A model generated the notes under the pieces. The model made no database searches. It saw only the letters and a list, made by a program, of their open reading frames with translations, and was not told the DNA's origin. Of a DNA stretch of 5,109 nucleotides, positions 1-4,182 are shown one piece after another. A program made the position numbers and the translations under genes. Position 1 is the stretch's first letter. Every line of letters begins with the position of its first letter. Origin of the DNA: an uncultured Pirellula sp. (GTDB taxonomy: Bacteria > Planctomycetota > Planctomycetia > Pirellulales > Pirellulaceae); contig CAILTZ010000018.1 of the NCBI GenBank assembly GCA_903837255.1, positions 1 through 5,109 on the forward strand, written 5' to 3'.

Positions 1-1
1 C

Positions 2-319
2 GTGGCCGAGATGCGAGCCCATCGGGAAGACCTGTTGGCTCTGGTCGAGCAATGGGGTGAGCGGGCGGCGATCAGGGAATACGACGGCGGGCTGGCCCGT
101 GGCGATGCCGAGCGGTTGGCTCTGGTGGATGTGCTGGGTGATCCCCCATCCCCTGAGTATCTGCCGGAGGAACCGGGCTGGCTGTGTCCCTGGTGCCGAC
201 GTGGTGATCGACTGGCCGATGATCCTGGTGGCCTGCGGTGCGATCGCTGTAATCGGCTGGCGTGGCGCTGGATCGGGCGTTCGTTCGTTCGAGCCGATTT
301 TATTTCATCGGAATTGTGA
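2..319 (+). CDS. Small zinc-ribbon protein of the mobile element (5' end uncertain)
   Basis: The product is 105 residues if read from the GTG at base 2. An in-frame ATG lies at base 11, and the gene could equally continue upstream of the window, so the start is not settled. The N-terminal 45 residues are predicted helical and charged (HREDLLALVEQWGERAAIRE, then YDGGLARGDAERLA). Residues 62-83 hold a C-x2-C ... C-x2-C pair (C62, C65, C80, C83), which is a four-cysteine zinc ribbon flanked by tryptophans W60, W64, W88 and W90. A helix with a G-G-L turn followed by a short zinc ribbon recalls tails of plasmid or phage replication proteins, but this is recollection and not a firm match. It lies 145 bp upstream of the integrase on the same strand, which suggests it is element cargo or a replication or control gene. 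Function is unknown. Confidence 0.6.
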   Translation: MAEMRAHREDLLALVEQWGERAAIREYDGGLARGDAERLALVDVLGDPPSPEYLPEEPGWLCPWCRRGDRLADDPGGLRCDRCNRLAWRWIGRSFVRADFISSEL

Positions 320-320
320 T

Positions 321-332
321 GCGATATATCGC
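321..332. repeat. 12-bp perfect palindrome
   Basis: GCGATATATCGC is a perfect dyad starting two bases after the stop of the zinc-ribbon gene, in the non-coding stretch before the integrase. One palindrome of this length is expected by chance in a window of about this size, so only its intergenic position supports an operator role. Confidence 0.3.
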
Positions 333-354
333 TAAAGTGTTGGTGGGTGGTATT

Positions 355-416
355 CTATGGGGGTCACGGCTAGGAAATTCGAAGCCGAAAACCGCTACCC
401 ATAGCGGCTGCCGTGA
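355..416 (+). promoter_or_regulatory. Integrase leader with competing inverted repeats
   Basis: The non-coding stretch 320-463 contains four inverted repeats that cannot all form together: CTATGGG at 355-361 with CCCATAG at 398-404; TCACGGC at 364-370 with GCCGTGA at 410-416; CGGCT at 367-371 with AGCCG at 383-387; and a tight hairpin CCGCTA-CCCA-TAGCGG at 392-407. Mutually exclusive stems upstream of an integrase could be an attenuator-like leader, regulator sites, or part of the recombination and excision machinery. No clear -35/-10 pair was found here. The structure is seen directly; any role is inferred. Confidence 0.35.
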
Positions 417-450
417 TGTTTTTAAATATGGGTTCTTTGTTTCAACTAAT

Positions 451-455
451 GGGAG
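451..455 (+). promoter_or_regulatory. Ribosome binding site fixing the integrase start
   Basis: GGGAG ends eight bases before the ATG at 464. It favours that ATG over the in-frame GTG at 413 and the ATGs at 416, 428 and 449, none of which has a comparable site, and the residues they would add do not resemble an integrase N-terminus. Confidence 0.6.
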
Positions 456-463
456 TTGATCTG

Positions 464-1735
464 ATGGCAAGTGTTACACGCAAGGCCCAAGGTGGCCGAG
501 TAGGTTTTAGGATTCGGTTCTATTGCGATGGGAAGTCGCGGGAGTTTTACATTCCCGAGACAACGAAGAAAGCAGAGCGGCAAGCCAACATAATCGCAGG
601 GCATGTCGAGGAACTCAGCAAGGCCAAGGCCAACAACGTGTCTCCCTCCCCTGATGCTCTCAAGTGGGCAAACGGAACGGAAGGCAAGATTCGAAGTAGC
701 TTGGTTGCCTGGGGACTGGCTGACCCTCAGGGCGAGAAGCTAGTCAGTGATGAGGGACGATTGTTGAGTCCCTTTCTTGATGCTTACATTGCGAGCCGTT
801 CGGATCTGAAACGAACCACCGAGATCAATTACAAACAAACTCGGCGTCTGCTGGTGGAGTACTTCGGAAACTCGAAAGTCCTCAAGAGTATTACGGCGGC
901 GGACGCTGAACGATGGCGTCGATGGATGCTAGCTCGCCCTTTGGCAGTCGCAACGGTTTCCAAGCACTGCAAGCGAGCAAAGACGATGCTCGGGGAAGCA
1001 GTGAAAGATCGGTTGCTGACATCGAGTCCCTTTGCCGTGCTCAAAGGTGGCAAAGAATCCAACGAAGAACGGCATTTTCTGGTGACGCATGAAATGTCCA
1101 AAGCGATCCTGGGGGCTTGCCCTGACTCCGACTGGCGAGTTGTTTTTTCGCTGGCTCGGTGGGGTGGACTCCGTTGCCCATCGGAAGTTCTGGCACTCAA
1201 GTGGACGGACGTTGACTGGGACAAAGGGCGGTTTCGTATCGATTCACCGAAAACAGGTGTTCGCTATTGCCCGTTGTTTCCCGAGATCAGGGATGCCCTC
1301 AAGGATGCGTTTGATCCTGAGATGATCTACTGTGTGAATCGGTATCGATCGGGCGAGCAGAATCTAAGGACGCAATTCGGGCGGATTCTCAAGGTGACTA
1401 ATGTGGCTCCTTGGCCCAAGCTGTTCGTGAATCTCCGATCGACAAGGCGGACGGAACTTCAAGAACGATTTCCTGACCACGTTGTAAACCGCTGGATGGG
1501 GCACTCGGGCAAGGTGGCCGAAAAACACTACTTACAAGTGACCGAGGAACATTGGGGAGAGGCGAGCCGTTTCGGTTCCCATACCGGTTCCCATATCACA
1601 AAGCATCCAGAGCCCATCAAGGGAAATCAGAAAACAAAAAAACCCAGCGATTTGCTGGGTTGTGATGGGGGAAGAGTCCCCCCGATGGCATACCTAGTGA
1701 CCCCGACGGGAGTCGAACCCGTGTTACCGCCGTGA
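464..1735 (+). CDS. int: Tyrosine recombinase / phage-type integrase
   Basis: This 423-residue site-specific recombinase would integrate and excise the element at tRNA-Glu. The start at 464 is chosen from the GGGAG site and because the protein then opens with MASVTRK followed by a beta-rich arm-binding segment (residues 1-40). A helical SAM-like core-binding domain spans roughly 100-190 and the catalytic domain roughly 205-370. Visible catalytic residues are R237 (in GGLRCPSE), K263 (SPKTG), R325 (NLRSTR), H347 (MGHS) and the nucleophile Y356 (KHYLQV); the H347-to-Y356 spacing of nine matches the family. The first His of the H-x-x-R box is replaced by V322, a change I recall as common in planctomycete integrases. 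About 67 residues follow the nucleophile. The last dozen (ending TPTGVEPVLPP) are encoded by the antisense of the tRNA, and the segment before them contains the tRNA terminator. The fold and role are secure; the natural C-terminus depends on the att sequence. Confidence 0.92.
   Translation: MASVTRKAQGGRVGFRIRFYCDGKSREFYIPETTKKAERQANIIAGHVEELSKAKANNVSPSPDALKWANGTEGKIRSSLVAWGLADPQGEKLVSDEGRLLSPFLDAYIASRSDLKRTTEINYKQTRRLLVEYFGNSKVLKSITAADAERWRRWMLARPLAVATVSKHCKRAKTMLGEAVKDRLLTSSPFAVLKGGKESNEERHFLVTHEMSKAILGACPDSDWRVVFSLARWGGLRCPSEVLALKWTDVDWDKGRFRIDSPKTGVRYCPLFPEIRDALKDAFDPEMIYCVNRYRSGEQNLRTQFGRILKVTNVAPWPKLFVNLRSTRRTELQERFPDHVVNRWMGHSGKVAEKHYLQVTEEHWGEASRFGSHTGSHITKHPEPIKGNQKTKKPSDLLGCDGGRVPPMAYLVTPTGVEPVLPP
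1631..1661 (-). terminator. Intrinsic terminator of tRNA-Glu
   Basis: On the minus strand an 8-bp perfect stem AACCCAGC / GCTGGGTT with a 5-base loop (1641-1661) is followed directly by a T-rich run with one G interruption. It lies 36 bp beyond the tRNA 3' end in the right orientation. On the plus strand the hairpin is followed by GTGATGGG, so it would not terminate the integrase transcript. It sits inside the integrase reading frame, so the same bases encode the K-P-S-D-L-L-G segment of the integrase tail. Confidence 0.85.
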
Positions 1736-1736
1736 A
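1698..1736. other. Probable attachment-site core in the tRNA 3' half
   Basis: Integration at the 3' end of a tRNA gene normally uses the T-arm and acceptor stem, or the segment from the anticodon loop to the 3' end, as the identity core that keeps the tRNA whole. The integrase frame enters this segment and stops at 1733-1735, within the anticodon. The exact core cannot be drawn without the other junction. Confidence 0.5.
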
Positions 1737-1770
1737 AGGGCGATGTCCTAGGCCTCTAGACGACGGGGCC
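1698..1770 (-). tRNA. tRNA-Glu (anticodon UUC)
   Basis: The minus strand folds into a complete 73-base cloverleaf. The acceptor stem GGCCCCG pairs with CGGGGTC with one G-U pair, the discriminator is A, and no CCA is encoded. The anticodon arm is TCGCC-CTTTCAC-GGCGG, with anticodon TTC at 1734-1736. The T arm is ACGGG-TTCGACT-CCCGT. The D-arm and variable region (GTCTAGAGGCCTAGGACA) closely resemble bacterial tRNA-Glu. The gene is intact although it is the integration target, so the element restored its 3' part. It has its own promoter upstream and terminator downstream. Confidence 0.97.
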
Positions 1771-1805
1771 AATCAATGCTCTTGCCTTGCAATCAAGGAC
1801 GCGAA

Positions 1806-1833
1806 AGTGTAAGCCACCGGGCGAAACTGTCAA
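1806..1833 (-). promoter_or_regulatory. Sigma70-type promoter of tRNA-Glu
   Basis: The minus strand shows a perfect TTGACA (1828-1833), a 16-bp spacer, and TACACT (1806-1811, four of six matches to TATAAT). Transcription would begin near 1799, giving a 5' leader of about 30 nt before the mature tRNA end at 1770. Being host-side, it is unaffected by the integration. Confidence 0.75.
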
Positions 1834-1870
1834 GCCAAAAAGAAAACCAACCAACCCGAGTTCTACCCTC

Positions 1871-1918
1871 ATTCCCCCCACAAAATGCCCCTATTCCCGG
1901 CATAAAGCGTCTATTTCC
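1871..1918 (+). promoter_or_regulatory. Three phased ATTYCC repeats upstream of the arsR promoter
   Basis: Three imperfect direct repeats, ATTCCC at 1871 and 1893 and ATTTCC at 1913, are each followed seven to ten bases later by an A-rich triplet or quartet (CAAAA, TAAA, CAAAA). Their spacing of 22 and 20 bp places them on about the same face of the helix, immediately upstream of the proposed promoter. They could be activator sites. The motif is short and the stretch is C-rich, so chance is a real alternative. Confidence 0.25.
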
Positions 1919-1930
1919 GCAAAACGACGA

Positions 1931-1959
1931 CTGGATAGTTAGCTAACTCCCGATATATT
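1931..1959 (+). promoter_or_regulatory. Proposed arsR-rhodanese promoter with palindrome in the spacer
   Basis: TATATT at 1954-1959 is a five-of-six match to a -10 box. The base stretch 17 bp upstream (CTGGAT, 1931-1936) is a poor -35. The spacer contains a perfect 12-bp palindrome AGTTAGCTAACT at 1937-1948, a natural place for a repressor to block RNA polymerase. ArsR-family proteins bind dyads of about this size and usually control their own operon, so this is a candidate operator. The predicted transcription start is near 1966. Confidence 0.4.
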
Positions 1960-1962
1960 GAA

Positions 1963-1997
1963 GTGTCGATTCGCCCAACACCGGCCCGATTCGACAC
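1963..1997 (+). repeat. 11-bp-arm inverted repeat at the arsR transcription start
   Basis: GTGTCGATTCG at 1963-1973 faces CGATTCGACAC at 1987-1997 across 13 bases; ten of eleven pairs match, with one central T-T mismatch. It lies just downstream of the proposed -10 box and about 20 bp before the chosen ATG. It could be a second operator for the ArsR protein or a stem-loop at the 5' end of the mRNA. It would be coding if translation began at the upstream GTG (1963), which I consider unlikely. Confidence 0.5.
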
Positions 1998-2016
1998 GGC
2001 CTATCACAATCCAAGC

Positions 2017-2334
2017 ATGTCCACTGCCAAACTCAAACTCACTAGCCTCGAATCGCTCGGACTAGCCGCCGAATGCCTCAGAGTCCTCGCTCACCCGCAC
2101 CGACTACGCATGCTCCAAATGCTCCTGGCCGACCAGTTCACTGTCACCGAGCTTGCCCAAGCCTGCGAAATCCCAACCCCCATGGCCTCCGAACACTTGC
2201 GTCTTATGCAACGCTGCGGATTCCTCAAAAGCAAACGCGATGGCCGCAAGGTTTACTACGAAGTTATCGAACCCCACCTGAAAAACATTCTCCACTGCGT
2301 CGAAGACCGCTTCGGCGCGAAAAACAACAAATGA
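2017..2334 (+). CDS. ArsR/SmtB-family winged-helix repressor
   Basis: This 105-residue cytoplasmic DNA-binding regulator probably represses its own operon and releases DNA on a chemical signal. The family features are clear: the alpha-1/2 segment AAECLRVLAHPHRLRMLQML (residues 17-36), a helix-turn-helix at about 43-65 (TVTELAQACEIPTPMASEHL), and the wing GRKVYYEV (76-83). The ATG at 2017 is preferred over the in-frame GTG at 1963, because the extra 18 residues look like translated leader and contain the inverted repeat. No Shine-Dalgarno sequence is seen. The ELCVCDL metal site of classic ArsR/SmtB is absent. The alpha-2 cysteine of the sulfide sensors BigR/SqrR is a glutamine here (Q34). Cysteines are present instead at 20, 50, 67 and 94, so thiol sensing remains possible with a different pair. 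The neighbouring rhodanese gene starts 33 bp downstream and suggests control of sulfur metabolism, as in ygaVP. Confidence 0.88.
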   Translation: MSTAKLKLTSLESLGLAAECLRVLAHPHRLRMLQMLLADQFTVTELAQACEIPTPMASEHLRLMQRCGFLKSKRDGRKVYYEVIEPHLKNILHCVEDRFGAKNNK

Positions 2335-2367
2335 AGCGACAAACCTTTTTTGAAAGAACCCATCTGT

Positions 2368-2913
2368 ATGACCTCAAACAGCATCACCCCTAAAGAACTC
2401 TACGAACAGATCTCCCAAGGACTCTCGATCAACCTGATCGATGTGCGTACTCCCGTCGAGTTCCAAGAGATCCATGTCGACATCGCTAAGAACATCCCAC
2501 TGGATCGATTAACCCCTTCCGCGCTGGGACTCGATCCAAACGCCAAGGATCCTGTGTATGTGATTTGCCGCTCAGGCGCCCGGGGCTCTCAAGCTTGCCA
2601 ATCCCTCCAACGCTCGGGGCTTGCCAACGTCGTGAATGTCGAAGGTGGCACGATGGCTTGGGCCAACGACGGACTCCCTGTGATCCGAGGCAAAAAAGCC
2701 GTTTCACTCGAGCGCCAAGTTCGAATGGTTGCCGGAGGAATCGTTTTCCTTGCCTCCGTCCTGGCCCTTGCACACGATCCGCGCTGGGCGATCCTCGCAG
2801 GATTCATCGGAGCAGGACTATTCCAAGCTGGACTTTTTGACAACTGCATGATGGCCATGCTCCTTGCCAAAATGCCTTGGAATCAAGCAAAAGGAGAATC
2901 GGCAAAAATATAG
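2368..2913 (+). CDS. Rhodanese-DUF2892 membrane sulfurtransferase (YgaP-like)
   Basis: This 181-residue protein joins a single rhodanese domain to a membrane anchor. Rhodanese domains carry sulfane sulfur as a cysteine persulfide. The domain spans about residues 5-107, with NLIDVR (22-27), the active loop C67-R-S-G-A-R-G, and the closing VEGGTMAW (91-98). The DUF2892/YgaP-like part follows: LERQVRMVAGG (114-124), two hydrophobic segments near 120-136 and 140-158, and MPWN (169-172) at the cytoplasmic end. E. coli YgaP has the same order and nearly the same length (about 174 residues). The ATG at 2368 is chosen over the TTG at 2350, since the domain begins directly after it. The gene follows arsR by 33 bp and is almost surely co-transcribed. 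The stop codon TAG falls inside the first copy of the 15-bp repeat, and an AAGGAG-like motif close to the stop leads to no gene. Likely roles are detoxification or relay of persulfide sulfur at the membrane; the physiological acceptor is unknown. Confidence 0.9.
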   Translation: MTSNSITPKELYEQISQGLSINLIDVRTPVEFQEIHVDIAKNIPLDRLTPSALGLDPNAKDPVYVICRSGARGSQACQSLQRSGLANVVNVEGGTMAWANDGLPVIRGKKAVSLERQVRMVAGGIVFLASVLALAHDPRWAILAGFIGAGLFQAGLFDNCMMAMLLAKMPWNQAKGESAKI

Positions 2914-2978
2914 GTGGCAAAAAAATAGGTGGCAAAAAAATAGGTGGCAAAAAAATAGGTGGCAAAAATATGGGTGGC
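2901..2978. repeat. Tandem array of five 15-bp units
   Basis: Five head-to-tail copies of GGCAAAAAAATAGGT (2901-2915, 2916-2930, 2931-2945, 2946-2960, 2961-2975) plus a 3-base remnant. Copies 2-4 are identical. The two outer copies share one A-to-T change (AAAAATA in place of AAAAAAA), and copy 5 also has TGGGT for TAGGT. The identical core suggests recent duplication by slippage. Each copy carries a TAG in the rhodanese frame, so gain or loss of copies cannot lengthen the rhodanese. The array lies between two convergent genes and overlaps the last 13 bases of the rhodanese gene. Read on the minus strand, each copy gives a T7 run just beyond the histidine kinase gene. Confidence 0.95.
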
Positions 2979-3000
2979 GGCCAGTGAGTTGCTAGGCCGC
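2964..3000 (-). terminator. Possible histidine-kinase terminator
   Basis: GCGGCC (2977-2982) and GGCCGC (2995-3000) form a GC-rich 6-bp stem with a 12-base loop that includes the kinase stop codon. On the minus strand the first T5 run comes about nine bases after the stem, and further T7 runs follow in the tandem repeats. The gap between stem and T-run is longer than usual, so this is a weak terminator call. Confidence 0.3.
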
Positions 3001-3789
3001 AGGTGTGGCCTGAGACGCCGAGGCAACTGGGAATCGGATGCTAAAGGCCGTCCCCTTGCCCACCGTGCTCTCGACGCGAATACGGCCTCGGTGATCGTCG
3101 ATGATCTGCTTGCATGCCGACAGGCCCAAGCCCGTGCCACCTTTGCCAGATGCATCGGGTCCGGATTTGGTCGTAAAGAAACGGTCGAAGATTTTCGGCA
3201 GAACCTCCTTGGGGATTCCCGAGCCGTTGTCACGGACCGTCAGGACCACCGAGTCGGTCTTCGGCTCATGCTTGACGATGATTCGAATCGTGCCATTTTC
3301 TTTGATCGCTTGCCGTGCGTTGGTGATCAAGTTCAATAGCAGACGCTGCAACGACCCCGCAGAACCTTGGATCACAGGCACACCAGACAACTCTTTTTCA
3401 ACATGGATGCGGTACTTTTGAAGCTCTTTTTCGAGCAGGACCAGTGAGTCCTCGACGATTGCTACCAAATCGATCGGATCGAAATTGCCAGAGCCTGTAC
3501 GGGAAAGTCCGAGCACCAAGCTGGTGATCTTGGCCCCTCGGTTGGCCGCATCCAATATTCTCGTCAACGCTTTTTCTCGCGTCGAGTCGTCCTTGTGCCT
3601 CAACCCAAGCTTGGCGTAGTTCAAGATCGTCATCAGGATGTTGTTGAACTCGTGCGTCGTGGTGCTGGTCAACTCACCAACGGCGGCCAAGCGTTCGCAC
3701 TGCACGAGCCGCTGCTCGAGATCGGCAATCCAGCGATCCTGGTCAGTCCGGACGGTTTCAAGGCTTTTCGTTTTTTCATTCGCTTCCAT
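2992..3789 (-). CDS. Soluble orphan histidine kinase (HisKA + HATPase)
   Basis: This 265-residue sensor kinase has no transmembrane segment or recognised sensor domain. A short charged, probably coiled-coil N-terminus (1-34) leads into the HisKA dimerisation helix with phosphoacceptor H46 in THEFNN. The HATPase domain follows: N box LLLNLITNARQAI (150-162, N153 and N157), G1 DNGSG (187-191), F box FDRFF (201-205), G2 GTGLGL (218-223) and G3 GKGT (244-247), so all ATP-binding motifs are intact. The ATG at 3789 is preferred to the TTG at 3825, because the added residues are unrelated to kinase structure. No response regulator is in the window, so its partner must lie elsewhere. The HEFNN form and soluble layout resemble NtrB/ZraS-type kinases that partner with sigma54 regulators, but that is only an analogy. 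The sensory input is unknown and perhaps comes through partner proteins binding the N-terminal coil. Confidence 0.93.
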   Translation of the reverse strand: MEANEKTKSLETVRTDQDRWIADLEQRLVQCERLAAVGELTSTTTHEFNNILMTILNYAKLGLRHKDDSTREKALTRILDAANRGAKITSLVLGLSRTGSGNFDPIDLVAIVEDSLVLLEKELQKYRIHVEKELSGVPVIQGSAGSLQRLLLNLITNARQAIKENGTIRIIVKHEPKTDSVVLTVRDNGSGIPKEVLPKIFDRFFTTKSGPDASGKGGTGLGLSACKQIIDDHRGRIRVESTVGKGTAFSIRFPVASASQATPAA

Positions 3790-3878
3790 ACTGTCTCTAT
3801 CGGTTTCCAACCCGCAAGTATGCAACAGGATTGCCCTCGAGCGCGCAATTGTGCTAGGAAAGATTCGACATTCTCCCC

Positions 3879-3898
3879 TAATGAATTTGTTTTCATTA
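3879..3898. promoter_or_regulatory. Inverted repeat in the divergent intergenic region
   Basis: TAATGAA (3879-3885) and TTCATTA (3892-3898) are perfect 7-bp arms separated by TTTGTT, in the 129-bp stretch between the divergent kinase and small-protein genes. They end 20 bp before the small gene ATG. This looks like a regulator binding site, perhaps serving one or both genes. No convincing promoter hexamers were found near it. Confidence 0.4.
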
Positions 3899-3918
3899 AA
3901 CTCCAGAGTTCCTTCGCC

Positions 3919-4182
3919 ATGAACACCCTCGAAGCCCTCGAAACAATGCTAGCAATCGCCCATGAAGAAGGGATCCAGGTGCGGAGCGAATGGCTATCGG
4001 GAGTGCGAGGGGGGTTGGTGCGGGTCGGGAGCAAGGCGGTGCTGTTTGTGGATCAAGCCTTGAGTGTCTCGGATCAGCTCGAGCAGGTCCGATCGGCTTT
4101 AGGGGCGCTGGATTGGTCGGAAACCTCGCATGCACAGCAGATGGCCGTATGTTTATCGAAAGTCCCGAGAGGGGATCTCTAG
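3919..4182 (+). CDS. Conserved-looking small protein of unknown function
   Basis: The product is an 87-residue acidic, soluble protein. It opens MNTLEALETMLAIAHEEGI, with a helix at 3-18, followed by a beta-rich centre with RGGLVRVGSKAVLFVDQAL (about 30-48) and a helix at 50-64 (SVSDQLEQVRSALGAL). It has no signal peptide, membrane segment or metal motif. The pattern of a helix, two or three strands around LVRVG and VLFVD, then a helix, reads like a real small domain and not a shadow frame. The frame is open well upstream on this strand, but the ATG at 3919 is the first that does not run through the kinase gene. I have a vague memory of similar planctomycete hypothetical proteins next to DNA-repair genes, which I cannot verify. 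The last 30 bp overlap the 3' end of dnaE2 on the other strand. Confidence 0.6.
   Translation: MNTLEALETMLAIAHEEGIQVRSEWLSGVRGGLVRVGSKAVLFVDQALSVSDQLEQVRSALGALDWSETSHAQQMAVCLSKVPRGDL

Larger units (their letters stand above)
1..1736. mobile_element. Right-hand end of a tRNA-Glu-integrated element
   Basis: A tyrosine integrase gene abuts and enters the 3' end of a tRNA gene. This is the classic arrangement left when a phage, plasmid or integrative element inserts at a tRNA 3' end. The element should extend leftward past the window edge, so only the integrase and one small zinc-ribbon gene are visible. The right boundary is estimated: crossover would fall within the stretch of the tRNA shared by attP and attB, somewhere between the discriminator base at 1698 and the anticodon loop near 1736. 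The second copy of the tRNA 3' segment, expected at the far end, is not in this window, so the boundary and the integrity of the element are inferred. Confidence 0.6.

Noticed and set aside
413..463. Longer integrase start at GTG 413
   Set aside because: The added residues are hydrophobic and unlike an integrase, overlap the leader inverted repeats, and have no ribosome site, whereas ATG 464 has GGGAG.
829..1224. Minus-strand open frame of 131 codons inside the integrase
   Set aside because: Serine- and arginine-rich composition typical of an antisense shadow; the integrase on the plus strand has full catalytic motifs.
1963..2016. Upstream GTG start for the ArsR gene
   Set aside because: It would place the inverted repeat and predicted transcription start in coding sequence; the family's conserved part begins well after the ATG at 2017.
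2901..2978. CRISPR array
   Set aside because: Units are 15 bp, directly abutting, with no spacers.
2883..3233. Minus-strand open frame with repeated A-T-Y-F-F pentapeptides, reading the tandem array
   Set aside because: It overlaps the kinase ATP-binding domain in another frame; the pentapeptide is only the 15-bp repeat translated.
3595..3918. Long plus-strand extension upstream of the small protein
   Set aside because: This part is antisense to the histidine kinase and has no domain-like pattern; the plausible protein begins at ATG 3919.
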